A stretch of 64,000 nucleotides of DNA from Oegoconia quadripuncta (Eukaryota > Arthropoda > Insecta > Lepidoptera > Autostichidae): NCBI GenBank assembly GCA_949316235.1, contig OX438758.1, forward strand, positions 6,977,731 through 7,041,730, in the 5' to 3' direction. How positions within the stretch are numbered: position 1 is the first letter of the stretch; each line of letters opens with the position of its first letter. The position numbers and the translations under genes are program-made. The notes under the pieces were generated by a model. It saw only the letters and a program-made list of their open reading frames with translations. It was not told where the DNA came from and searched no databases. Positions 22,665-35,619 of this stretch are shown in pieces.

Positions 22665-25500
22665 AATTTCAAATAAAAGTTCGCAAAACATCACTCTCCG
22701 AAGATACCGTTTGAATGACTTCATATGTATGGCTGCATTAATCTAAACATTGTTTTAGATGAGCAAACTGTTATATTATTCCATCGTTGAATTTAGCTAC
22801 AAATAAAAAAAAAACTGTTGAAAATTCCCCACCATTATGTAAAATGGTAATTTCATTAGTTCATGTCGATTAGCCGGTTTGCAGTCAACTTCGGGATTGC
22901 CAGCACTGCAAATGGCACTTACATACAAGTCAAAGTATGGCCTTAATGCAGCCTATTGACATGAGAAAACATTGAAGGAAAACATCTTATCCTTTAACTA
23001 CGCACAAGTATTTTAAGTAATCTGAGACTTGTAAAAAAACTCAGCTAAATGACTATTTTATAGATTACAAACGTCATTTCTTAGTAACAAAGGTATTTAT
23101 TTATACACATGTTTTTCATAGTAACTGATTTCTTTTGTGTGAACTAACTTGACGAGATTATAATGACGTCTAATTTGATAGTTATAAGGTTAATGGATAC
23201 AGAATCGTAGGATTATAATGATACTGGTGTTTAATAACCAGCCAGAGATAAGTCAGAGTGACACTAATTCATCAGCAAATAATACAGTTAAAACGTAATT
23301 TTCCCAGCCATTGCAAGCTAGCAACAAGAGCGTGCAGGTTATAAGCCTCATGTACCAGGGAGGTAGGTCTCTAGGCTGGCGACACACTTCCCGAGCCAGT
23401 AGTGAGTGTATCGATTGACATCGATGCAAACGGAGCCGGGTCGGCGTCGTGTCTTGAGAAAGAGCCCTTGCGTTACAAGACCGACAATGTAGGACATACA
23501 TTAAACCAAATTGATGGCTATAATTGACAGATAGCTTTAGATTTAAAGGCACAAAAGCTGTATCAGTAATAAACAGCCGTGAAAATTTAAGCACTGTGAC
23601 CCGGAGATACAATATCCTATATAATGTATGGAGGTGAAAGTTTGTGACACTGACAAATTGGTATGACATAGAGCGAGTTCGTTTTCATACAATTTTGGCT
23701 CGCTCTGTCCGTAGGAAGTTTTACAACGAACACCAAATGAAAATTATCGACTGGCTATCTGTCAGACAGATCGTTCTAAATTATGCATGGAAGCAATTTT
23801 ATTGATAAACCGGCTAGATAAGGAGGCCAAAGAAATGAGATAGATGACATTTGATAAGGCGAGATTACCAGGCGGCAATGGCGGCGCAGGAGCTCGACTT
23901 TGGCAATGTTGTCGTCGGTGTGGCAACAGCGCGATGGTTACGTAATACGCGGGATGCGGGGGGCGTGGACACGGGTTACTGACCCGTATGGTCCGCTCAG
24001 TGCCAATTCGCTCATCACATCACGAAATCTACATTGCACAAACGCGATGCAAAATTCTGAACAAAAGGCACGATCCTTCTTGCGATCGATGTCAAGGAAT
24101 GGCACGTACTCGTCCGGTATCTCTTTGCGTGCTTTAAACAAAGGACAATGTTTCTTCGAAGAAAAAGTTTAACGATCAAACACTGGTATCAAGATCACGT
24201 TCTGAAATGAGATCTGTGGAGTTTACGATTGGCTCTATGCCTTCCACTTAAACCGCGGATCTGTTTTTATGGCAGCCTAACAAGAAGCGCCTTGGTTTTC
24301 CATTAAATCCGACCAGTCAGGAAACGAGAGCCACGGCAATTGTCACAAACGTCAGACCACGACATCCGGGAGTCTGTCCTTCGGTTCTTTTTTCTCTGGA
24401 AATTAAAAGCCATTTTTTCGGTGCACCGATCCGAAAACTCGGCACGTTTCAGAAAGAATAGGTACTACTATGGAATGGCGATGTGCTCGTAAAAATTAAC
24501 AGGAGTTATAAAGTAAATTTTTTAGTCAAAGTTTAATGTCAGCGCTTTTGGAAGCGCGGTAATGGGTCTGACATTTGGATTTGTGCTGTCAAATAATTTA
24601 AAGTCGAACACTTTCATAACAAGACAAGATTTGAAAATATCAAGTTTTAAATCTCATAATAGCATGGCTGCCGTTATACGCAATAAGTTGCAGATTGGCA
24701 TTCTCTTCTAAGATTGTAACCGCAGATACTATATCTCTTTAGGAAATAATTACTTGAACCGCCTCTTCGGCTTAGAGGTTTAGATGTTAGATACCAAATA
24801 ACAACATCGAGGTCGCTCGTTCGATTCTTTATATTTATGCATAGAGGGGATTCGAAAAATTAAAGTTGCGTTCTTGGCTACATACATGATAAATTGAAAA
24901 AAATAAGTGACGTCAAAAATACTAAAGAACTACCCACAAACTCGTCAGTATTCAGCCAGTTCGACGACTCGAAAACAAGCTTTGTCGTTGTTGGTTAGCA
25001 TGCAAAAAGTGGTCATGTCAATGTGGGCCCCGGTTACCATCATCATGCGGCCAAATTTGGCACAGCACGACTTGGCAACGTCGTGCCAGCAGACCGCTCG
25101 CGAAATGCACGTAGGTACCCACTTTGTTCGCGTAAACAAACACTATTGCGTCACACCGCAAGTTACGCGAAACGGTACCAAATCATCGCAATGTAGAGTT
25201 TAGTTTGCAATGGAAGTCTGTACGGTTATTAAATTGTTATTCACGAATTTTTAGCTTGGAAAATAATTTGGTGCCCAATTTGACTGTGTGCTATTTTAGA
25301 CGGTGGAATAGTTTGAAAAATGTTTAACCACTAATATTTGATATCAATACTGTTATAATATCATGATTGCCTGTATTTTCTAATGTGACTTTATGTCGTA
25401 TAGTTCTTTTTTTAAAGTTGTTTATCTACCAGTAAAATGTTACGAAACAATTAAATGGGATAGCGACGGTTATTTTTGTTTAGATCTCGAATGCTTTTTT
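22665..25500. other. No gene recognised
   Basis: Open frames at 23253-23669 (-, 138 codons), 23900-24172 (+) and 24907-25203 (+) show no domain, signal peptide or splice context that I can support. I regard them as chance. Confidence 0.4.
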
Positions 25501-25600
25501 TTTATGATTGACTGGATTCGCGTTTGACCACAATCTCACCTGATGGAAAGTGACGATGTGGTCGGAGATGAAGCACGCGAAATGCTTTGCAAATACGATG
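25500..25600 (-). repeat. SINE or LINE 3' end fragment
   Basis: GCGTTTGACCACAATCTCACCTGATGGAAAGTGACGATGTGGTC is a common lepidopteran retroposon wording. A T-run at 25495-25502 marks the tail on the - strand. Confidence 0.55.
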
Positions 25601-26039
25601 ATCAAATAGCAAAAGTGTGTTTGTAGAGCAATTCAGGACAATCAATTCTATTTTTGGACGGGATTGATTGACTTTAGTTGGACTTAAAACACTGGGCAGG
25701 AATGTTTCTTTTGCGCAGTGTTTTAAGGCCAAGTAAAAAGTCTCTTTTATCTTTTCTGCATGCAACCTTAGTCTGCAAGTGCAGCAAATGTTAAGAGGCT
25801 GCATATAAAGCGTATCAATGCATGATTGCTAAATATTTCGTCGACACGACTGGCACGCATCGGTTCAGCCCCGTTTTGCCGAAGCTACCAGCGTGAAATT
25901 ATTATTCTATTTTACATAATAATCAGTATTTAAAGAAATATAAAAATGTTAATTTAAAATAAACCGATCGAGGTTAAAAGCGGTCGAAATTACATCCAAG
26001 CACCCAACAAACAAATAGTTTTTCTAAAACATTTCTCAA

Positions 26040-26595
26040 GAGGACAAGAGGATGGATCACTGGCCAGGAGGTGAGGAACAGAATAAATGCAGGATGGATG
26101 AAAACGCGACAGGTCTCGGGGACTACGTACGTGTGACCCGCGGATGCTCCTGAAACCCAAGAGGAAAATTTACAAGACCATCATAAGACCTTTCACCATG
26201 TATGGATCTGAGTGTTGGGCAATGAAAGATACGGATGAAAGTAGAATGCATGTGGCAGAGATATGTGGTGTGACTAGAATGAATAAGATCAGGAACGAGT
26301 ATTCTGGAAGTCTGAAAGTGGCACCAATACTAGAAAAGTTGAGGAGTAATAAGTTAGCATGGTTATAAAACCATGATAACATGGTTTGAGATGAAACACA
26401 CGTAACGAGACGACTGCTAAGCATGAATGTGGAGGAATACAGAGGCAGGGGAAGACCGAAGAAGGTGTAGGTAGACTGCGTGGTTGAAAAGGGTGAGTAC
26501 GCAGGTGAGTACGCAGATGACGGTTGATAGAGGAGAGTGGAAGAGGAAAACATGTTGTGCCGACCCTACTTAGAGTGAGGATAAGGTCAGGAAGA
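26040..26595 (+). pseudogene. RTE-like LINE reverse transcriptase C-terminal fragment
   Basis: Translation at 26159-26365 gives KRKIYKTIIRPFTMYGSECWAMK, then CGVTRMNKIRNEYSGSLKVAPILEKLRSNKLAW. Further on, the DNA reads GRGRPKK in another frame. This is the C-terminal region of an RTE-type reverse transcriptase. The usual M(R)MLRW between AEI and CGVTR is missing, and several stops and frameshifts follow, so it is dead. Confidence 0.75.
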
Positions 26596-26599
26596 TGAT

Positions 26600-27665
26600 G
26601 AAAGAGGATGGATTACTCTCGTGTATTTTAACCACCTTCATAGTGATGTCATGTTTTCACTGCGACTACTCACGTATAGTACTCGGATTTCCACTCCCAA
26701 GCGGGATAATTCTACCACATAAAGGACCCGTTTTCCGCGAATCCCAAGCGGCATAATTTTCATCCTAACTTAAATCCAGGTAATCCATGACCATTTGATA
26801 TCTTAAACGAATGCGTCTAAGTGTCCCAAAATTGGTTCCCTCCATAATTTGAAGATGAAAGACAATAGTTTCACTCTCTAATGTGAATCGATTAGTACAA
26901 ACTACTTCACGACAAGAAAAAGCACAGAATAATGGTAGTTTCATTTTAATGCTGATACAGAATTCAATTAGTATCTAAAGGACAAGGGCCCATTAGGTCA
27001 CGCCGACACTTTGGTAGGTAGATGGCAGTCGTTTCTACGTCTTGACCGGTAAGTAGTACTTTCCGGTGTTTAGTTTAATTCTTGCTGTCACAATTTAGTG
27101 TGAATAAGTGGTACCATGAAGGGAAGTTTTGATCGCGGTCATGTGAATGTTGAAATAAATATAAACGAGAATAGAAGAAGAATTCTTCATTGTACATAAC
27201 AAAATATACAGAAAAACAATTTACACAGATGTACAGAGGCGTATTGCTGCATAGAATAGGTGCTGCTGATAGTTCAATTAATAAAGTAGTTGAAGAAATC
27301 GCTTGGGAACCTTAACGCATTCTATACCCTCCTTTGAGTCATTCCTTAATCGGGCTATGAGAGTAGTGGCTTTCAGTTATAAAGAATTTTCAGAATCGGT
27401 TCAGTACTTCAAGGATTACCTCATACTCATGTAGAGGTAAAGTTGAGTTAGTTGTATCATTATTAATGTACGAGTAGATTATTTATTACAATTAAGTATA
27501 CGTCCAAGACAGGGTTCCCAACCCGTCAAAAAGAATACTCTTAAAAGCGAGACGAAATAGCCCTAAATCCAATAATTATAAGCCCCCAAAAATTCCCGTA
27601 AGTATTCAGACATATATTTAAATAACGTTTTTACGTTTTATTAGAGTGAATAGGCGCTTAAAGAC
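26600..27665. other. No gene recognised
   Basis: I see no reading frame or repeat I can name. Confidence 0.45.
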
Positions 27666-27667
27666 CT

Positions 27668-27772
27668 ATTTTTTTTAATGCACAACGGGTTAGCACTTGA
27701 CCTCAATCACACCTGATGTTAAGTGAAGATCAGGCCGAAGGTGGAAGAATACTGACACGGATACCCAAGTAT
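27668..27772 (-). repeat. SINE family A, 3' fragment
   Basis: TTTTTTTTAATGCACAACGGGTTAGCACTTGACCTCAATCACACCTGATGTTAAGTGAAG, the 3' end of family A in reverse. A second, decayed piece follows a 20-base T run at 28029-28120. Confidence 0.65.
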
Positions 27773-28514
27773 TTACCTATAATAAAATACAATATTTTTA
27801 GATATCAAATATTCTCTTGGTTAAGGTAGATTAATTTGATGGAGAAGTATTCTTCTATGCCCCTAAAAATAGCGCTAAATAAATTTGAGCACAAAAAATG
27901 ACCAATTGCCATATTGCCGCCCTAAATTGGGGGCCAAAAGAAGTAAGTTGAGAAGCCTGGTCAGAGATTCGAATGCGTAACGAATTAAAAAAAAACGGCA
28001 TGACTATCTTTGTCATAAAAGATCAAAAAATTTTTTTTTTTTTTTTTTTTAATTAGAATGGGATCGCTCTTGACCTTAATCTGGACTAATGTCGAGATAA
28101 GGTCTACGATGGAACGAGCTTTCCCAGAAGATGCCTATTTAACCTGACTTTAAAGAGCTGCGGGTTATATTCAATTATTAGAATTCAATACACTGGAGGT
28201 TCAATGTTTATTCCTCATCTTTTCAGTATGATTACAATGTAAAAATTCAATTCGCCGGTTCGTTCCCAGCGCGTCCAGTCACGCGGCCCGACTCCCGTAC
28301 ACGTGAGGCATGTGCCATTGCGAAATGCGGCGTGTTTTATGAGCAGCTTATTTATAAGGCATCTTTGTTGTGGAGATTTCTTACGGAGAAAAGATTCTGA
28401 CTCGTCCCAGTTATGTTGTAAATAATTGAGTGTGATATGCAAGAAATCCTTGTTCACAGGTTTCAATTTAACGGTGCTATGTGGTTTCGGCACGCAAATA
28501 GAATAGAGCCAACC

Positions 28515-28740
28515 CGTCTATTCCGTGGGTGTCGTGAAAAGCGAGTTTCCACCAAAAAACATCTACAGATTTGCACGTTTTAACGGTAATAGGTTCACCC
28601 CTATCACGTGTGGCATTCTGTATATTTCGAACGGAGAACCGTGAATGTTGTTTCAAGAGTTAAATTAAAATGTTTGGGATATATCTGACCACCCCATTTG
28701 GGATAAAGGTGGTGACGTTATATGTCTATGCATAGTCTTG
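28515..28740 (+). repeat. Interspersed repeat (CCGTGGGTGTCGT family), uninterrupted copy
   Basis: TCCGTGGGTGTCGTGAAAAGCG to ATATCTGACCACCCCATTTGGG. It serves as the empty-site comparison for 1500-1965. Confidence 0.6.
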
Positions 28741-28744
28741 AAAG

Positions 28745-29400
28745 TTAAAAATTTATTATAAGAAAATATTTACTTTGTCAAAAATTGGGGAATCATTCGA
28801 AGCCCACGTTTTGAACTATTTTGAGCCCACTCTTGGTCACGTAATAAATTATTTCTGGTAGCTGTTATTGTGTTCTAATCAAAGGCAACTTTGAAGAGAC
28901 AAATTGTACTTTTATACAGCGACACAAAAACTATTCCAATCAAATCAACCCAAAGTGAAGAGAATAATTTTTCATTTCCTTCTCACCTTCACACAAAAGA
29001 TTCAAAGAGAATTTCCAAATCCATCAGCGATACCTAAGGCGCAGGTAAATTGATGGCGATTACATTGACAGGACCCAATAATTGATTTCTACTCTTTGCA
29101 GACCCTTTCTAGACTCAGAAACGTTGAATCTTTTATATAGTCTACGATAAAAGATTTCGTATCTATTAAATTTTTTCAAGTATTCCGTGACTTTCATTGC
29201 GACGCGTTCAGTACCACGTTTCATGCGTCGGCGAAACGTTTCTAGCTGTCAATTTGACAACGGTACGCGAATAGGCATTTAACGGTATTTTGGAAGACGC
29301 TCTTTTACTTCTTCCCAAGCTTTTATTGGCTACGTGTTACATAGTAGTTACCTATATTATCCTTGTACGCACATGAAGCATTCGTGCCGCATTCGCTATT
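28745..29400. other. No gene recognised
   Basis: No supported feature. Confidence 0.4.
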
Positions 29401-29412
29401 CGTTTTTGATTA

Positions 29413-29645
29413 GCGAAGTTAAGCAATGTCAGGCGCGGTCAGTCTTTGGATGGGCGACCACCAGTGGCATTTTAATACGAGTGTTCCCGTGCTTCTGATT
29501 TTCAGGCGGCCACCAGTCTGACGCAAATTCACCAAACCGCACTGGGCCCGCATGGGGGATTATGGTGCATACCCTTTTCCAGTGAGAGGAGACTGTACCC
29601 CAAAAGTGGGAAAGTGTAACGCTGATGATGGTGGTTTTGTGTAAA
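29413..29645 (+). repeat. 5S rRNA-derived SINE (SINE3-type)
   Basis: GCGAAGTTAAGCAATGTCAGGCGCGGTCAGTCTTTGGATGGGCGACCACC (29413-29462) matches the internal promoter half of insect 5S rRNA (GTTAAGCA..GGGCGCGGTTAGT..TTGGATGGG.GACC). It continues into a non-5S body with CCGCACTGGGCCCGCATGGGGGATTATGG. The 5' half of 5S rRNA is absent or diverged, so it is not a 5S gene. Confidence 0.65.
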
Positions 29646-29649
29646 CGTA

Positions 29650-32110
29650 ATGTAATTTTATGCAACAATTCGTCTATTTATGATAGCTATGAGACCTGCC
29701 AGTGAAACATTATAGCTAGATTAAATTTGGAAACTAAAACAAAACTGGTCTCTTAAAGATATTAAAATAAACCAAATTGTATTCGGACCTCGCTTTATTT
29801 TGAATAGATATTTATATAGATATAAATATCTATAATTATTATTATTATAGATATAGATATTTATTAACTTTTATAGTTGAATAATAATGTACAATAAAAT
29901 TGGTTGCCAAACTGTAGTTTAACGTAGAACTTGTTAACAACTAATTCTAAATAATTTCCGATGTAATTGTTTATTAAGTGTTAATCTTATTTTATTTTTT
30001 GAGTTTTTTATCAGAAGTTAGGAAAGACAGAGGGGGACGCATTTTAAGGAATTTTGAATTCCAATTTTCAGATTACGATTCAGACGATACCATTGATTAT
30101 GGAGCGCACTAATTAAAAATTTTATCGGAATATCGAACAGCCCAGCTCAAAAAACTATCTGATAGGTACTCTACATGTAGAGGAATATTATCTGTTGAAA
30201 GATTCCGATACCAGACCGGTTGACGACACAACAAAAACTAGGCATTTCAGCTCATTCCACACCAATTAGTTTACCTGGCTGTCGGCCGTAACGTAAACCG
30301 ATACCAGCCAGTAAAAAATGCACAATAAAGGACTGCAATCCAATTTCGGTTGCGCCGTAAAGCAAGGCGCCAACATGATACTTTCAAAAGTGCCCCAGAT
30401 GTTGGGTAACGGTTCCACCATCTCGTGACAGATCCCCCGCTGCATTGTTTGCGATAACTCGGGAAAGGATGTTTTTAAATGAGAACTGATTGTTTTATGA
30501 CGTGTACAATGTATATTCCAACTCGAAATCGCTGAATCGGATTCTTTCTTATATCGCTGCAGTAAGACGAAAACGTTATTTCCAAACAGTATTTCTTCTC
30601 GATCGGTTGGATTTATTTATAAAGAGCCGTGTTGCTTTGTCCCTGTATCAGAAGCCTTCTCCGTGACAAAGGTCGAATCGATATCACCGACGCACGCCCA
30701 ATAACATTTCAACAAACATTCATTTTTAATGTCAACAAGAGCGTGTTTTTAGTGAGATCGATTCGATCCCGTACGACAGTTTCAGCTCGCGGGAAATCAG
30801 ATCTTGTATCGAATTATAATCGGACACTAATCTTACTTCTAGCACAAGATTCATTGTTATGAGTCGATAGGTCGTCAGTGCTCCGTATTGCTCCATCGCG
30901 TGCATGTTTATGTAAGTCTATTCAGCTCGCGCATACAAAAACAGGTATATCCTTTTTATTCCGCGAGTAATGTATATTTTGAAAATGTACGACAAAAGTA
31001 CTAGATCATAGTTTAATTATTATTCAATGTATCGTGATGCTACTTTAAAGTATTTAAATAATGTCAGTCGTTAATCTGTACTTTCAGACGTAACTCTGTC
31101 ATCTTATTCTATTGAAAAATTTTAAGGACTCGTGTTTTGAAATACATTATCACTGTCCTGTATTTTATTGGGTAAATAACACGCTTAGCGCATTGTTGAT
31201 ATAACGGGGCTGGTTCGAAGCCAAGTGAGGTCTAAATTAGTCTTAAGTAAAATGCAATAAATGATTTGAGTTTAAGAAGGAATTTTGACAGGAAATAAAG
31301 AGAAAGTGGACTTCCAACATATAATTGCCGCTATAAAAGAACAGATGGACGCAACTTTGAATGGCCCCGGACATATGAACAAGACGCCCATACCTTTTGG
31401 CCGCCGGACGCTTAAAGCACGCAACCTTCCAAATGGGAATTCTCGGGAGGGGCCAAATTCGGCAGTGGATCGATTCACATCGATTACTATTTCAGTCTCT
31501 TTGGAGACATCCAATTACAAAGGTTCTGGAGTTTAATACAAACGCGTTCGCATGAATAACGATTTAAGCGAGTTTATGGCTGGTTGGGTTCCAGACCGCG
31601 CCCCTCTATACGTTGCGACACTGTTGACGTACTTAAATATTCATCAGCCAGTGCGTGTGATGTCACGTAGCGTTAACTGAAAAATACTCATAATGTGTTA
31701 TGACAGGCAAAGCCAGGACAAGCCTTTTATCGCAATATTGTCTACATGACTATAACTGTTGATAAGGCTATGTATGTACGGCTATATTTATAAATTGGGA
31801 GCGCCACAGAAACTCTGATAAGTTGATATGTGTATCCTGAAAAATAAGATTACGAGTATTTTCCGTCGTCTCGACTAATGTAATGAAAAATTTTCGCTTT
31901 TTAGAGATAATCCGTGTACACCAAACACAAGTTAACCTAAATTGATGCTAACTTCTACAAATACTTTCTCATACGTTTTACAACGCAGGGTATGTATATG
32001 TTGGCTGATCTTTCTCTTCCAAAATAGACAAACATAAACTAGATAAACGCTAAAATTTGGCAAAACAACAGACCTTATTATTCCGTTCTACTATCTCATG
32101 AATCATCAGA
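29650..32110. other. No gene recognised; AT palindrome near 29805-29865
   Basis: The sequence around 29808-29862 is made of TAGATATTTATA-like inverted repeats. Frames at 30629-30862 and 31285-31536 (+) show no motif. Confidence 0.4.
31172..31240 (+). repeat. tRNA-like dispersed repeat, second copy at 40393-40445
   Basis: GCTTAGCGCATTGTTGATATAACGGGGCTGGTTCGAAGCCAAGTGAGGTCTA versus GCTTAGCGCATTGTTGATAAAACGGTCTTAAGCCACGTGAGATCTA. GGTTCGAAGCC looks like a B box. Confidence 0.5.
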
Positions 32111-32114
32111 GCTT

Positions 32115-32337
32115 AATCAAATTGTTATGGGCGAAAGTTTGAATGTTTGTTTGTTTATTTGTTGCTCCATCATGGCAAAAAGGATGGACGGATTGTGATG
32201 AAATTTGGTATATGGGTAGAGTTAGAGTATACCCTGGATTAAAACCTGGATATTACCCAGTATATTTTTATCTAGATAAAGTGTAAACAAATTTCCGCGA
32301 TATTCCACGCAGGCGAAGCCGCGGGCGGAAAGCCAGT
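32115..32337 (+). repeat. Helitron-like tail repeat (family C)
   Basis: GCGAAAGTTTGAATGTTTGTTTG to CGCAGGCGAAGCCGCGGGCGGAAAGCCAGT. It is about 70-80% similar by eye to 32771-32983. Confidence 0.55.
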
Positions 32338-32770
32338 CGGTTCTTATATGCGACAGATGTAAGAAAAAATAATGTCGAATAGTAAACCTCCTCCTTGTAG
32401 TCGTTTAAAAATGTTAATCGTAGAGTCTAAATTAAAACTGCCAGAAAGAAGTACGTTCATAGATTACATTGGCAAGTCATCATTGCAAGTAAAATGAATT
32501 TTACATGGTTATGTAGGTATGAAGGCAACCGTCCGGTTGATAAGAGTCACTTTAAGCATCAAGAGGTTAAAGAGTCTAAAGTAAAATATATCATATTTTA
32601 GGTATTTCAAGAAACAAATAACCTTTAGTTTCTACGTGTTTAAATATATAGTGAATAAAATAAGGCATTGTGTAGACTTATGTAACTATGCCGTACATGT
32701 GTACACATATGTGATATTAGATAAAATTGGGAGCAGGTTTCCACTATTTGAGATCATCTTTTCGTCATAA

Positions 32771-32983
32771 ATCTATCTAATTTTATAAATGCGAAAGTTT
32801 GGATGTTTGTTTATTTTTTGGTCAATGACGGCGAAACGGATGAATACATTTGGATGTAATTTGGTATATAGGTAGAATATACCCTGGATTAAGACATAGG
32901 ATATGTTTTATCCCGATAAAGTGAGTAATTCCAGCGGGATAAACAAATTTCCGCAGGAGAAGCTGCGGGTGGAAAGCTGGTAC
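32771..32983 (+). repeat. Helitron-like tail repeat (family C)
   Basis: ATAAATGCGAAAGTTTGGATG to GGAGAAGCTGCGGGTGGAAAGCTGGT, 430 bp downstream of the previous copy in the same orientation. Confidence 0.55.
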
Positions 32984-34099
32984 ATAATATAACAAACAAT
33001 AATCTAAATATAACCGAATTTGCGAAACTCTGAATATTACCATGACGTTTGAAACGAATTGCAAAGTATCACCGCGTAGAATTTTAATTTACTTTCTTTT
33101 CGCATAATATTGGTGCTTTGTATTCTCTCCTTTTCTGGAACGAAAGCAAAGAAACTTGAATTCTTTAGTTCACAACGCCATGTCGATGAATAGCTTTGCT
33201 TGTCCTTAGTTGTTATGAATTAAGGCTTATACATACTCCACAAGCATATGCTGCAGAGCGTATATGGACATAGGGGTGACATGTCAACCGAATGATAGTT
33301 ATCGAAGAGCTGTCGTAGAAGATTAGCTATCGTAGCTGATTATATACGAAACTAAGTAAGTTCACAGACTGTAAGTACTACAAAAGTATTCTTCCGTCAT
33401 ATCTATACATATTAACGACGACGTTCGTTCACTTTGAGTGCCCCCATAGTATGACATCGTTTGTCGTTCGCGACGTAGGAGTAAGAGTGGGATAGTTGTA
33501 TATTTCGTCCAAGCGGATGAGCAGGACAAATATAATCTTGCGCGACATAAACATTTATCGCAAGATCCAGATTTTTTACGTTTTGTCTAAATATATCAGT
33601 ATGCTATGAAATATAATAACTGCATATAGCAGTTTAACAGCCGATGGTCATCAACATGTTGTGTGAAGAAGAAATGGCAGAGAACAGAAACACTCATATG
33701 ACTCAAATTTGCTGGCGGTTTTCTAATAAAAGATCAAGTTGAAAATTAGCGCTGGTACGACTCATGTTACAACAGCACAAAGCTGAACTTGGCTCCTTTT
33801 ATCACCTTCTGGTGCTAAAGTTTCAGATACCTAGGGACCTACCTATTTTAAACGTATCCTAGGGAACAGTGTACTTCTTTATACTTATAAATTAATACTC
33901 CTAAGCAGATTGTATATTAGAATGTTTGTCATATCGATACCTACATAAAAAGTGAACCAAAGTAAACGCACACCATAAGCGAATACAATCCCCAACCGAT
34001 CTATCCAGCGCAGCGTGCTTATTGTCCTAATCTGCATTACCATCAGCTAATTGCGACTTTGCATTACAGATATTCTGCTGTGTGTAATGTAATGCTCAC

Positions 34100-34285
34100 C
34101 TTGTAGCCGGTGTTGTTGATGTCGTGTAGCGGGGGGTGGTGCGCGGGCGGCGCGGGGCTCAGCACGCGGCGCTTCTTGGCTGGTTGGCGCGCCGGCGACA
34201 CGGCCGACAGGAATTCGGACTGCGTGCTCTGAGGCTGACTGCTGCGATATTGCACCGGCGGCTCCGGGTACATGACATGCATTCC
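34100..34285 (-). CDS. Unassigned coding exon, 62 codons, proline-rich with a basic KKRR motif
   Basis: On the - strand the exon lies between CGTTATCCCAG (acceptor) and CTACAAG|GTGAGC (donor). It is exactly 62 codons, phase 0 at both ends, and very GC-rich against AT-rich flanks. It reads GMHVMYPEPPVQYRSS, then ARQPAKKRRVLSPAPP, and ends NNTGYK. This looks like part of a nuclear or regulatory protein with a nuclear-localisation-like KKRR, but I do not recognise the family. The ATG two codons in could be a start if the previous exon is 5' UTR. A second open frame (MTLSFVIPG...) covers the same DNA but lacks the splice fit. No neighbouring coding exon was found in the window. Confidence 0.5.
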
Positions 34286-34298
34286 CTGGGATAACGAA

Positions 34299-34580
34299 AG
34301 ATAGTGTCAATTCTCAATGGAAAGTGTTTGGGCAAACATTTACAGTAGCATGGAAAAGTTCGTCACCGTTCGCAGCTGTACTACATGACATGGGGCAACG
34401 TAATATTGTTTATTTGTTGGTAAACGCTTTATTGTAGTTACAAAAAGGCAATTAATTTTACATAGATACAGAGTTTGAGTACAACGGCGGACTTATCGTA
34501 GTTAGTATCAGTTCTGAATGGAAAATGTTTGGGCAAACATTTACAGTAAGTGGAAAAGTTCGTCACCGTTCGCAGCTGAA
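34299..34580 (+). repeat. Two copies of a 73-bp sequence, about 200 bp apart
   Basis: 34299-34371 (GTGTCAATTCTCAATGGAAAG to CACCGTTCGCAGCTG) and 34503-34575 (GTATCAGTTCTGAATGGAAAA to CACCGTTCGCAGCTG) match apart from a few substitutions and a small indel. They lie directly upstream of the - strand exon at 34285. Confidence 0.8.
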
Positions 34581-34589
34581 CTGTCACTT

Positions 34590-35612
34590 ACTTTCAAGAG
34601 CAACGATATTCCATGCGTCATGTATTCATCTTGAACTTTACGGCCTTCTTAACTTCTAAGGATAGTGATACCTTGCCAAAGTATTTGAAACGCATTCATT
34701 GGATTAAAAGAAGCACTGCCAAGTCTGAATACGAGGATATCGCGTTAGAGTAAAGCCTGAGCAAATTAACTGAACTTGGAGGTACGAGATACGTGTTAGT
34801 AGTTGGAGAGGAAGGAAAAATATACATAAAATTTAAAATAACCGTATACTAGTGTTTCATTGCAGGGCACTGCAGGCAGGATGTGAGGACTAACAATAAT
34901 AAATACGCAAGTAGTGTATACAAAAGCAATAATCCTGTAATTTCAATTGCTAGCAGACCCGAGCCAATTTACTTATTGCTAAATACGCGGCATTTTGAGT
35001 GAGTTTGTGAGTATACTGTTGACATTTTTTCACTATTCTCTGCGATGAACACATTGGTTTACAGACTTTACAAAATAATAGTTTGCTATTAGGCATTCTT
35101 TCGTCATACTGTTCTCATATGGTCTAAACATTTAAAATTATGTACCTACCTGCTGTTTAATGCAATCTTTGTTGCATTATTCTAAAAATCCGTTTTTGGC
35201 AACATTAGTTTTTAAGTCTAACCTTGTATGGTTAACATAAAAGTGTGCAAAAGCTTTATTACTTTGTCAACAAAAGACACGTGCCCAAAACTAACGACGC
35301 GTAGGCCTAATTCAATATTTTTGGCCTTAACTGCGGAGTAATTTCGCGGAAAGCTTCATAAAAATAGAGTTTTCATTTGCTAAGAGACGCCATTACTGGT
35401 AGCCGTGTCTCCGTTCCGTGAATTCTAGCCGTAAAGAAAGCTATACGGAACATAAGTATACAGTCCACCGCCGCATGCCACTAGGTGCCTTTTTGTGAAG
35501 GCGAAACATAACTTTACTGATTTGATAAGGTACAAATCAGCTCAAATAAAACGCATGGTTCACATGTTTACGTCAGCATCATAATATTTATTTACTTCTA
35601 ATAAGAAAATAA
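34590..35612. other. No gene recognised
   Basis: No supported feature. Confidence 0.4.
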
Positions 35613-35619
35613 AATCTTA

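Noticed and set aside
23253..23669. A 138-codon - strand frame
   Set aside because: Long by chance standards, but with no recognisable motif, no splice context and no codon bias that I can detect.
28215..28493. A 92-codon - strand frame with several Lys and Cys
   Set aside because: No family match that I recognise and no flanking exons.
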